Below are positions 43,163-49,372 of a stretch of 49,372 nucleotides of DNA, in pieces. This DNA comes from an uncultured Eubacteriales bacterium (GTDB lineage Bacteria > Bacillota > Clostridia > Lachnospirales > Bianqueaceae), in assembly GCA_900316145.1 (NCBI GenBank), contig ONBQ01000058.1, forward strand, positions 1 to 49,372, read 5' to 3'. Each line of letters starts with the position of its first letter. The first letter of the stretch is position 1. A program made the translations under genes and the position numbers. The notes below the pieces were generated by a model, which made no database searches, was not told the origin of the DNA, and saw nothing but the letters and a program-made list of their open reading frames with translations.

Positions 43163-43195
43163 AAAGTCACACTAAGAAAAAGAGGACTGTACCAT

Positions 43196-44044
43196 ATGTC
43201 ATTTTTCGTCTTTCTGATCATATTCTTCCTGCTGCGCCGCGCCACCCCGCGTGACCAGCGCCGCAGTGACCTCATCAAGTGGCTGATCGGCATCTACATC
43301 ATCATGGCGGTTCTTTCCGCGCTGCTCCCGTATCTGACCAGCTTCGCCGGCATCGCCTTGATCGCGGCCGGGATCTACTGGCTGGTACGCCGCAACCAGC
43401 AGAAGCAGCGCCAGCAGCAGAACCAGGCCCAGCAGGATTACAACGATGCCCATGTCTACAGCGAACCCACTCCTCAATACCGGGACGCTGCCACTTCTCC
43501 GGACGTCCGCACAAAAAGCACCATCCTGCCCCGCAAGTCCAACCGCCGCTTAAAGCTCCTCAAATCCTTCAACAACAAATTTGACCTGCGCCTGACCGAG
43601 CCCCAGATGGACTGCATCGTCAACGCCTCCTACATGTCCGAGACCTGGAAGCGCGAAATGGAGGCTATGACCTTCAAATACGACAATCTGCACCAATGGT
43701 TCCAGGGCGACACCGCCTTCCTGCGCGTCTACCTCTATGCATTCCGCGTACAGGAAGTCACCTCAGACATTTTCCAGCAGGAACAAATCTGCGAGAACGC
43801 CTTTGAGCAAGTCTGGGCCTACTCCGATTCCCTTACAAACCTCTCCCTCGAGGAGCGCATCCAGCGCGTCAATGATACCTACTACACCCAGTTTGACAAC
43901 GTAACCTTCATGATCGCCTATCGTTTCCTGGAGGCTCACGGCCGCAAGCACATCATTCCCTCCATCCGCCCGGTCCACGGCGATGATGATCTGGAAGATC
44001 TGAAGCGCAAATATGACGGTGGCCGCACCGCGCAAATGCAGTAA
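43196..44044 (+). CDS. membrane protein of unknown function with a soluble C-terminal domain
   Basis: 282 aa. Two hydrophobic helices lie at about 2-13 and 28-64, followed by a Gln-rich linker (NQQKQRQQQNQAQQ, residues 67-80) and a soluble helical domain from about 110 with FNNKFDLRLTEPQMDCIVNA. Not recognised as a known family. The ATG at 43196 is chosen because the promoter start is at about 43169; GAGG lies ten bases upstream. Ends at a strong hairpin terminator. Confidence 0.75.
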   Translation: MSFFVFLIIFFLLRRATPRDQRRSDLIKWLIGIYIIMAVLSALLPYLTSFAGIALIAAGIYWLVRRNQQKQRQQQNQAQQDYNDAHVYSEPTPQYRDAATSPDVRTKSTILPRKSNRRLKLLKSFNNKFDLRLTEPQMDCIVNASYMSETWKREMEAMTFKYDNLHQWFQGDTAFLRVYLYAFRVQEVTSDIFQQEQICENAFEQVWAYSDSLTNLSLEERIQRVNDTYYTQFDNVTFMIAYRFLEAHGRKHIIPSIRPVHGDDDLEDLKRKYDGGRTAQMQ

Positions 44045-44068
44045 AACCATTTCTTCAACTATACCAAA

Positions 44069-44113
44069 AAGGGACTATGAAATAACGAAAGCGTCGTTGT
44101 TTCATAGTCCCTT
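44069..44113. terminator. bidirectional terminator
   Basis: A perfect 14-bp stem, AAGGGACTATGAAA / TTTCATAGTCCCTT, with a 17-base loop that itself contains ACG-AAAG-CGT. Five T residues follow on the minus strand. It serves the plus-strand membrane protein and the minus-strand radical SAM gene. Confidence 0.85.
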
Positions 44114-44162
44114 GTGTTTTCAGTGCGGTCCGTGTCTCCATGTGTATGTACATCCATAATAA

Positions 44163-45056
44163 TTATCTGTTTATGATCGAACCTTCTCCGCCGCGAACTG
44201 GATATTCGCCTAGCTTGCCTTGAAGTTCTTTTCTTGTTTCACGCACGATCCGGAGCATCTCGTCCTTATGCTTCGGAAGGAGCGCTTGCATCGGTACGAT
44301 GTTCGACGGATGTGAGCCGAAATAGATCGTGTCTTTCAGTTCCAGCCGGGAGATCAGCCGTTCCTGTTCGTCAAGCAGTTGACCTATCGTACATTCCTTG
44401 AAAATGCCGTTTTTCATATCCCGATACAGCTTGCATCCGGGCTGTGCGTGCAAAGATCCGATGAACAACAGATGCGGCTGAACAGCGTTGATCAGATCGG
44501 CGGTCGCGTCAGCGTTTTCACGCCAGAGATCGGCACCGCCGCAGCCCAGAATTGCGTTGAAGCTGTACGTGATCCCGGCTTTGGTAAGCCGCAGAAGCTG
44601 CTCCTTTGCTTCCGCCGCCGTATGTCCCTTGTTCATATAGCTCAGCGCCGCGTCAAGCCCGCTTTCCACGCCGATATCCAGCCCTCCGATGCCAAGATCG
44701 CAAAGCCGGCGAAGCTCCGCGTCGGTCTTGTGCTTGATATTCTGAATAGAAGCGTACATGGCGATCGTCTTCACCTTCGGAAGCTTCCTGTGAATGGCTT
44801 CTGCGATCTGTGAAAGCCGGTCGGCTGAAAGGACAAAAGCATCGCCATGTTCCAGGAATACACGCTCTACATCCGGACATATCTCTGCTGCCTCCTCAAT
44901 ATCCGCCTCGATCTCCTCCATTGGGCAGATTTTAAATGGTACATCCGGATACATAGAGCAAAAAGTACATTTGTTGTGGCTGCATCCATGGGTCACCTGA
45001 AGCAGCAAAGAATTGGCCTCGTAAGGAGGTCTGTAAACGATCCCTGTCATATTCAT
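44163..45056 (-). CDS. radical SAM protein
   Basis: 297 aa. The 4Fe-4S cluster ligands are in THGCSHNKCTFC (Cys25, Cys30, Cys33; CX4CX2C rather than CX3CX2C). The barrel follows with VFLEHGDAFVL and GIGGLDIGVESGLD. Similar B12-free, Elp3-like domains are often annotated only as radical SAM. It starts 2 bp after the HxlR gene and is probably controlled by it. The reaction is unknown. Confidence 0.85.
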   Translation of the reverse strand: MNMTGIVYRPPYEANSLLLQVTHGCSHNKCTFCSMYPDVPFKICPMEEIEADIEEAAEICPDVERVFLEHGDAFVLSADRLSQIAEAIHRKLPKVKTIAMYASIQNIKHKTDAELRRLCDLGIGGLDIGVESGLDAALSYMNKGHTAAEAKEQLLRLTKAGITYSFNAILGCGGADLWRENADATADLINAVQPHLLFIGSLHAQPGCKLYRDMKNGIFKECTIGQLLDEQERLISRLELKDTIYFGSHPSNIVPMQALLPKHKDEMLRIVRETRKELQGKLGEYPVRGGEGSIINR

Positions 45057-45058
45057 TA

Positions 45059-45406
45059 TTATTCGCCCTCCTTCATTAGCGCGATATATTCATTTCCAAA
45101 AGTCTCCATCGCCGCAATAACAGGATGAAACCTCTTGCCGATCTCGGTGAGAGAATACTCAACTCTTGGCGGAATCGCCTCAAACTGTTCACGCCTCACT
45201 AATCCATATGTTTCAAGTGACTTGAGCTGCACAGAAAGTGTCGCATGCGTCATTTTGGGCATCTTTCGAAGAAGTTCATTGAACCGGATCGGACCATCTT
45301 CCAGATAATACAAAATCAGAACAGCCCACTTGCCGGATATCAGGCTTTGAGCTGTCGCATAAGGGCAAGATCCAAAGCGTTCTTCCAATGTTGTTTGTAT
45401 TTCCAT
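45059..45406 (-). CDS. HxlR-family transcriptional regulator
   Basis: 115 aa. Winged helix-turn-helix with CPYATAQSLISGKWAVLILY near residues 14-33, IRFNELLRKMPKMTHATLSVQ near 40-60 and a wing ending with VEYSLTEIGK. The conserved HxlR Cys is present at position 14. HxlR proteins often sense redox or aldehyde/quinone stress. An inverted repeat next to its promoter suggests autoregulation. First gene of the two-gene operon. Confidence 0.9.
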   Translation of the reverse strand: MEIQTTLEERFGSCPYATAQSLISGKWAVLILYYLEDGPIRFNELLRKMPKMTHATLSVQLKSLETYGLVRREQFEAIPPRVEYSLTEIGKRFHPVIAAMETFGNEYIALMKEGE

Positions 45407-45428
45407 TATATCACCTCTCGGTCATTTT

Positions 45429-45471
45429 ATTGAACTGATTCAATTATATGACCATGTACCGGCATCGTCAA
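45429..45471 (-). promoter_or_regulatory. HxlR promoter and operator
   Basis: The -35 is TTGACG (45466-45471), the spacer is 17 bp and the -10 is TATAAT (45443-45448). The inverted repeat ATTGAA-CTGA-TTCAAT (45429-45444) overlaps the -10 and the start, a good place for HxlR autorepression. Confidence 0.75.
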
Positions 45472-45523
45472 GTACGATCTTGAAAGATACTCGGTATGCT
45501 AAATGATACTGGCTGAATTATGG

Positions 45524-45791
45524 TTTTTGAAAAAAGAAGGACCTGAACCTACGGTCTCGCCTTCGGCTCGGTCGGCGCTAAACGGTCCCCACAGGGGACC
45601 AGCGGTCTTCGGGTTTGAGCCCTCGGGCTCATAACCCTCTTTTCCCAATTTCAGTTCTTTTTCGAAAAAAAAGGACTTGAACCTACGGTCTTGCCTCCGG
45701 CTCGGTCGGCGCTAAACGGTCCCCACAGGGGACCAGCGCCCTTCGGGTTTGAGCCCTCGGGCTCATAACCCTCTTTTCCCAATTTCAGTTC
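45524..45791 (-). repeat. two 134-bp tandem repeats partly derived from tRNA-fMet
   Basis: Copies A (45524-45657) and B (45658-45791) are nearly identical with an exact 134-bp period, and a start fragment TTTTTCGAA follows at 45792. On the minus strand each copy has GGGTTATGAGCCC, an inverted anticodon arm, then GGGCTCAAACCCGAAG, close to the fMet anticodon arm and variable loop. A hairpin-rich insert of about 54 bases follows, then GTAGGTTCAAGTCCTT, identical to the T arm of the adjacent tRNA-fMet (one change in copy A). The insert forms GGCGCT/AGCGCC and GGTCCCC/GGGGACC stems. Each copy ends in a T run. Confidence 0.85.
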
Positions 45792-45800
45792 TTTTTCGAA

Positions 45801-45844
45801 ATTAAAAGAGACAAGGCAGATCCTAAAGGACCTGCCTTGTCTCT
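45801..45844 (-). terminator. terminator of tRNA-fMet
   Basis: A 13-bp stem, AGAGACAAGGCAG / CTGCCTTGTCTCT, with a further TCC/GGA pair block and a 4-base loop is followed on the minus strand by TTTTAATTT. Confidence 0.9.
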
Positions 45845-45847
45845 TAG

Positions 45848-45920
<73 letters not shown>

Positions 45921-45966
45921 ATGTTTAATTGTCCGGGAAAGGTGCTTCCTTAACCGGTGGAATTAT

Positions 45967-45995
45967 AGTATAGCACCTTCCCCTTCGATTGTCAA
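45967..45995 (-). promoter_or_regulatory. tRNA-fMet promoter
   Basis: The -35 is a consensus TTGACA (45990-45995), the spacer is 17 bp and the -10 is TATACT (45967-45972) with a TG extension. The -35 overlaps the stop codon region of the upstream esterase gene. An inverted repeat, AAGGTGCT / AGCACCTT, spans the -10 and leader (45941-45980). Confidence 0.85.
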
Positions 45996-47032
45996 CCCCT
46001 TTTTTCAGAATCCAGCATATACTTCTCTATATAGTCCATATAATGCAGCCAGTCCTGACGGGCCAGGGCATGCCCTCCCGGGCGGACATGGGAACCGATG
46101 AAGCTGCGGGGCAAGCCCAGTTTTGCAAAGACTTCTCGTGCGGCTTCCGCTGCAGTCTGCTCTGACAGTGGATCTGCCCAGCTGTCCTCGGCCGCACTGG
46201 CCACGTACACCCTTCGCGGCGCAATGCCCGCCAGCAGGAAATGCTGGTCCCAGGTCATTTCTTCTTCATGATTGCTGTAGGAAAGATATTTTTCGTTGAA
46301 CCAGTAGGGGAAGACGCGGGTTATCACTTCGATCGTCTCGCCCACCTGCTTGCCATGATTTAACGAAGCCCCGGAACATCCGGAATCATTGGAAATAGTC
46401 AAGGCGATCCGTTCGTCCATCAAGCCGGTGAAAAGTGCTGTTTTCCCAAGCCGGGAGTGGCCAACCACTGCTATTATTTCCGTGTTAATCAGGGGAAGCG
46501 TCTCCAGGTAATCGATGACTTTGGTCAATGCCCAGGCCCAAAGCGCGATTTTGCCCGGATCCTCCGGTCCACGCTGTCGGCCTTGATACCAGGCACCTGC
46601 AAGTCCATTGTCGAAATCTCCGTCATCTGACGTGATGTCTACATATTCTACAGCCGCAATGGCGAAGCCGCGTTCTGCCATTTCCTCATAGGGCATGGTG
46701 TGCACGGGATCATGAAGCGGAAACGCGATGTGCAGAAATGTCGCTTTTGCCTTCTCTTTTGGAAGCACCAGGTATATCGGGAAGGTGTGCTCGCCACCTG
46801 CCCAGCGCATGGTGAAGGCGATCTTCTGATAGACGGCGTTGCCGCAGGCTGGTCGTTCATCCTCGGCCAGTATCTGACCGCTGACCTCAACTGGCACGTC
46901 CGGCATCCATCCATATTCTTCCTGCTGAAACAGGCTTAAGATCCATGCCCGGGTCTCTTGCCAGCTGGCTTTCTCTGGAATGTTTGGGAGGTTTCTAATT
47001 TGTAATTCACGAAGGATTTCTTCTTTTGTCAT
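45992..47032 (-). CDS. CE15-like glucuronoyl/acetylxylan esterase-type hydrolase
   Basis: 346 aa, alpha/beta hydrolase. Nucleophile elbow VVGHSRLGKTALF near residue 190, ISNDSGCSGASL near 213-224, and the DQHFLLAGIAPRRVYVASA region with the distal WADP, and a final His in RPGGHAL. This matches CE15 and related bacterial xylan esterases. No signal peptide, so the substrate is probably an imported oligosaccharide. It follows the amidohydrolase by 15 bp on the same strand and ends within the tRNA-fMet promoter. The precise ester is unknown. Confidence 0.82.
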   Translation of the reverse strand: MTKEEILRELQIRNLPNIPEKASWQETRAWILSLFQQEEYGWMPDVPVEVSGQILAEDERPACGNAVYQKIAFTMRWAGGEHTFPIYLVLPKEKAKATFLHIAFPLHDPVHTMPYEEMAERGFAIAAVEYVDITSDDGDFDNGLAGAWYQGRQRGPEDPGKIALWAWALTKVIDYLETLPLINTEIIAVVGHSRLGKTALFTGLMDERIALTISNDSGCSGASLNHGKQVGETIEVITRVFPYWFNEKYLSYSNHEEEMTWDQHFLLAGIAPRRVYVASAAEDSWADPLSEQTAAEAAREVFAKLGLPRSFIGSHVRPGGHALARQDWLHYMDYIEKYMLDSEKRG

Positions 47033-47047
47033 GATTCTTTTTACTCC

Positions 47048-48658
47048 TTATATACTGCCATACACGCATTGGCCATCGATAACCGTAGCTTTCACAGGTA
47101 TGGTATGCAGGTCCTTCCCTTTGGTTTCAAAAGGATCCTGCGCCAGGATCACGAAATCCGCCAGCTGACCGGGGGCGATGCGGCCTTTACGATCTTCCTC
47201 GAAGCTGGCTTCCGCCCCTTTCCAGGTGAAGCTGTCCAGCGCTTCCTGGACGGTAAAGGCTTCCTCCGGCAAGTACGGGCCGCAGCCGTCCAGAGAGGTG
47301 CGGGTGACTGCGCACTCGATCCCCTTCATCACATCCGGCAGTTCGACCGGGCAGTCCGATCCATTCGAAACGCGCACGCCGTTCGCTATCAAAGATTTCC
47401 AGTGATAGCTTGTCTGGGCGATCTCCGGAACGACCAGTTTCTCTACGATATGATTATCATAGTCCAGGAAAACGGACTGGGCATAGACCTGAAGGCCCAG
47501 TTCTTCGATCTTTCTCAATTGGTCTGCGCGCGAGATCTGGCAATGGACGATGCCATGCCTGTGGTCTTCTCTCGGGCAGTCATGAAGCGCCTTCTCCATG
47601 GCACGAAGGACTTGATCCAGGCAGGCGTCTCCAATGGCGTGAACCGCGATCTGCATACCATTCTTATGGGCCAGTGCGACCATTTCCTCCATCTGTTCAT
47701 CGGTAAACAGGTCAAATCCGACCTGGTCATCGGTTCCAAGATAGGGCTTGGAGAGGTGCGCGGTCCGGCTGCCTAACGCCCCGTCGCCAAGAAGTTTCAG
47801 CGGACCGATCTTAAAACGCTCCGTTCCCTGTCCGGTGCGAAGTCCGGATCCAAGAAATCTCTGGAACTTTTCAACAGTTGTAAAGTTACATTGCTCATAG
47901 ACCCTCAGCTGCAGCTGTCCGGACGAAGTCAGTTCCTGATACGCTTGATTGACCATTTCAAACGGAACATCCGCGAAGACGATATAATCATCGGTCTGGA
48001 CACTGGTGATCCCGTAGGAGTGCACCTTCTGAGCCGCCTTCAGCAGCATTGCCTTCAGATCTTCCATGTCTGGGCCGGAAATAATGCCAGTGATAAGATC
48101 GATGGCGTTGTCATAGAACCGCCCGTCCGGCTCTCCCTGCTCAAGGCCTATGGCGCCTCCCACAGGAGCGACCGTTTCAGCTGTGATCCCGGCCAGTTCC
48201 AAAGCCTTGGTATTCACGACACAGGCATGTCCGCAGCATCTTGTGATCAGGATCGGGATCTCCGTGGACACTTCATCCAGATCAAACCGATCCGGCATGC
48301 GCGCCACATCGCTGAAATAATCCTGATTCCAGCCCCGGCCCTCCAGCCACTTTCCCTCCGGGAAGGAATGATCGGCGAAATAGTCCTTTAAGTAAGCGAT
48401 CAATTCCTGAAGACTGCCTGTATGCCTGGCAAGGTCAGCCTTTAATAAGGAACTTCCAAATCCAAGCAGATGCATATGTGAATCATTGAATCCCGCGCAG
48501 ACAAACCGTCCCTCCAGATCAATAGAACGATCGACCTTCTGCTGCCGCAACTCTTCCGTCTGTCCAACCGCAGAAAAATGTCCATCTTCTACGATAAAGG
48601 CTTCTGTAAGCGGCAGCTCCCCTGTATAGACTTTTCCGTTATAGTAGAGTGTTCTCAT
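47048..48658 (-). CDS. amidohydrolase (YtcJ/COG1574 type)
   Basis: 536 aa. Zinc-dependent amidohydrolase with GFNDSHMHLLGFG near the N-terminus, GIHAV-type His in MQIAVHAIGDACLDQ, GIVHCQISR and a final NGSDCPVEL containing the catalytic Asp. The ATG at 48658 has GGAGGTG five bases upstream; the longer frame to 48871 runs through tRNA genes and is rejected. YtcJ-family members act on amides or ring structures with unknown natural substrates. It lies downstream of the tRNA cluster terminator and may share a transcript with the esterase gene. Confidence 0.88.
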   Translation of the reverse strand: MRTLYYNGKVYTGELPLTEAFIVEDGHFSAVGQTEELRQQKVDRSIDLEGRFVCAGFNDSHMHLLGFGSSLLKADLARHTGSLQELIAYLKDYFADHSFPEGKWLEGRGWNQDYFSDVARMPDRFDLDEVSTEIPILITRCCGHACVVNTKALELAGITAETVAPVGGAIGLEQGEPDGRFYDNAIDLITGIISGPDMEDLKAMLLKAAQKVHSYGITSVQTDDYIVFADVPFEMVNQAYQELTSSGQLQLRVYEQCNFTTVEKFQRFLGSGLRTGQGTERFKIGPLKLLGDGALGSRTAHLSKPYLGTDDQVGFDLFTDEQMEEMVALAHKNGMQIAVHAIGDACLDQVLRAMEKALHDCPREDHRHGIVHCQISRADQLRKIEELGLQVYAQSVFLDYDNHIVEKLVVPEIAQTSYHWKSLIANGVRVSNGSDCPVELPDVMKGIECAVTRTSLDGCGPYLPEEAFTVQEALDSFTWKGAEASFEEDRKGRIAPGQLADFVILAQDPFETKGKDLHTIPVKATVIDGQCVYGSI

Positions 48659-48683
48659 ATTCGCACCTCCTTGGTTATAAAAT

Positions 48684-48708
48684 AAAAAACCGGACTTCAT
48701 AGTCCGGT
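48684..48708 (-). terminator. terminator of the tRNA cluster
   Basis: An 8-bp stem, ACCGGACT / AGTCCGGT, with a 4-base loop is followed on the minus strand by TTTTTTA. Confidence 0.9.
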
Positions 48709-48718
48709 AGTTGTTGAG

Positions 48719-48800
48719 TGGGGGAAGGTGGATTCGAACCACCGAAGGCATCGCCAGCAGATTTACAGTCTGTCCCCTTTGGCCACTCGGGAATTCCCCC
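48719..48800 (-). tRNA. tRNA-Tyr (GTA)
   Basis: An 82-base class II tRNA with acceptor GGGGGAA/TTCCCCC, anticodon loop CTGTAAA (anticodon GTA) and a long variable arm. Last gene of the tRNA cluster. Confidence 0.95.
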
Positions 48801-48804
48801 TTAA

Positions 48805-48877
48805 AGCCAACGATCGGACTCGAACCGATAACCTGCTGATTACAAGTCAGCTGCTCTGCCAATTGAGCCACGTTGGC
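48805..48877 (-). tRNA. tRNA-Thr (TGT)
   Basis: A 73-base cloverleaf with acceptor GCCAACG/CGTTGGC and loop CTTGTAA (anticodon TGT). Four bases separate it from tRNA-Tyr. Confidence 0.94.
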
Positions 48878-48915
48878 ATGATGTTGGCATATCCGATCAG
48901 TTGATGGCTATACAC

Positions 48916-48988
48916 TGGTCGCAACAGGGCTCGAACCTGTGACCCCCTGCTTGTAAGGCAGGTGCTCTCCCAGCTGAGCTATGCGACC
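48916..48988 (-). tRNA. tRNA-Val (TAC)
   Basis: A 73-base cloverleaf with acceptor GGTCGCA/TGCGACC and loop CTTACAA (anticodon TAC). Confidence 0.95.
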
Positions 48989-48993
48989 AAAAA

Positions 48994-49067
48994 CGACTCC
49001 GACGGGGCTCGAACCCGTGACCTTCGGCGTGACAGGCCGACGTACTAACCAGCTGTACCACGGAGCC
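48994..49067 (-). tRNA. tRNA-Asp (GTC)
   Basis: A 74-base cloverleaf with acceptor GGCTCCG/CGGAGTC (one wobble), loop CTGTCAC (anticodon GTC). First tRNA after the 23S gene. Confidence 0.95.
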
Positions 49068-49078
49068 TTTTCGTTGAG

Positions 49079-49139
49079 ACATATCAACAGGTGATATGTT
49101 ACCACGATTATTTTTGAATGTCAACATGAACATTCAAAA
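49079..49139 (-). promoter_or_regulatory. hairpins and possible internal promoter between 23S and tRNA-Asp
   Basis: Stems ACATATCA/TGATATGT (49079-49099) and TTTTGAATGT/ACATTCAAAA (49112-49139) may act in rRNA/tRNA processing. The same stretch contains TTGACA (49119-49124), a 17-bp spacer and TAACAT (49096-49101), a fair promoter for the tRNA cluster. No 5S rRNA is found in 49068-49214. Confidence 0.5.
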
Positions 49140-49214
49140 CTGCATATAGTCGATCTTCGATCTTGTCTCCTATCAGAGCCCTGCGCTTCTTTCATTCGTT
49201 TTCACTTCTTTCTT

Positions 49215-49372
49215 GTGAACAAGCCCTCGACCTATTAGTACCGGTCAGCTTCATACATTACTGCATGTCCACCTCCGGCCTATCGCCTCGTAGTCTTCAA
49301 GGGGTCTTACTTCTTTCGAATGGGATATCTCTTCTTGAGGGGGGCTTCACGCTTAGATGCCTTCAGCGTTTA
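49215..49372 (-). rRNA. rrl: 23S rRNA, 3' end (partial)
   Basis: The minus strand reads GCTGACCGGTACTAATAGG near the end, the standard 3' part of bacterial 23S rRNA, and ends near GAGGGCTTGTTC. The gene continues past the right edge of the window. The exact 3' end is approximate. It is followed directly by tRNAs; no 5S gene lies between. Confidence 0.9.

Noticed and set aside
48659-48871. N-terminal extension of the amidohydrolase
   Set aside because: The extension translates tRNA-Tyr, tRNA-Thr and a terminator; the ATG at 48658 has a strong ribosome site.

Overview
The window is about 49 kb of chromosome from a Gram-positive, low-to-middle-GC bacterium, most likely a host-associated member of the Bacillota. 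The evidence is the strong AGGAGG ribosome sites, sigma-A type promoters with 17-bp spacers, a GHKL kinase paired with a LytTR regulator, a flotillin, a PPi-type phosphofructokinase, short lipoprotein signals and tRNA genes without an encoded CCA. Most genes have GC-rich third positions, but 15.0-19.6 kb and 22.6-24.1 kb are clearly more AT-rich and look acquired. An Erysipelotrichia-like or Lachnospiraceae-like gut bacterium would fit; the species cannot be fixed from this sequence alone.

Layout. Positions 95-8300 (minus strand) hold one eight-gene operon, pheA-aroB-aroC-aroE/K-aroQ-aroA-tyrA-aroF. It covers every step from PEP plus erythrose-4-phosphate to chorismate and on to prephenate, phenylpyruvate and the tyrosine branch. 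Positions 8309-10685 hold asd coupled to a GH32 fructosidase. A divergent pair at 10976-14963 (plus) is a GH38 alpha-mannosidase and a sugar isomerase/epimerase-like TIM barrel. Positions 15012-19533 hold three paralogous surface proteins (two lipoproteins, one membrane-anchored) next to a GHKL/LytTR two-component system. Positions 19725-24077 hold a GH35 beta-galactosidase, a 90-bp tandem repeat, an anchored nuclease with a predicted leaderless mRNA, and an HTH-DUF3990 module with its partner gene. Positions 24137-30273 hold a MATE transporter fused to an RsbW-like ATPase domain, a GH43/carboxymuconolactone decarboxylase pair, a candidate small RNA and a flotillin.

Positions 30421-33684 (plus) hold a GH29 fucosidase, an MFS relic, tRNA-Arg, a palindromic repeat array and a serine hydrolase. 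Positions 34030-43133 (minus) hold a PPi-type phosphofructokinase and an eight-gene operon: YczE/YitT membrane protein, PAP2 phosphatase, Asp/Glu racemase family, BKACE, DUF1537 acid-sugar kinase, ManA, GH1 6-phospho-beta-glucosidase and ROK kinase. Positions 43134-49372 hold a membrane protein, an HxlR/radical-SAM pair, a tandem repeat partly built from tRNA-fMet sequence, tRNA-fMet itself, a CE15-like esterase, an amidohydrolase, four tRNAs and the 3' end of a 23S rRNA.

How it fits together. The glycosidases (GH1, 29, 32, 35, 38, 43) all lack signal peptides, so the cell seems to import short glycans of host and plant type and to hydrolyse them inside. ManA, the ROK kinase and PPi-PFK would feed the products into glycolysis. 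The least explained items are the noncoding structures (tRNA-fMet-derived repeat at 45524-45791, palindrome array at 32233-32446, 90-bp repeat at 21730-21928, candidate sRNA at 28600-28677), the two-component/paralog island, the MATE-ATPase fusion and the BKACE-DUF1537-racemase operon. All functions are read from motifs and context; no database search was run.
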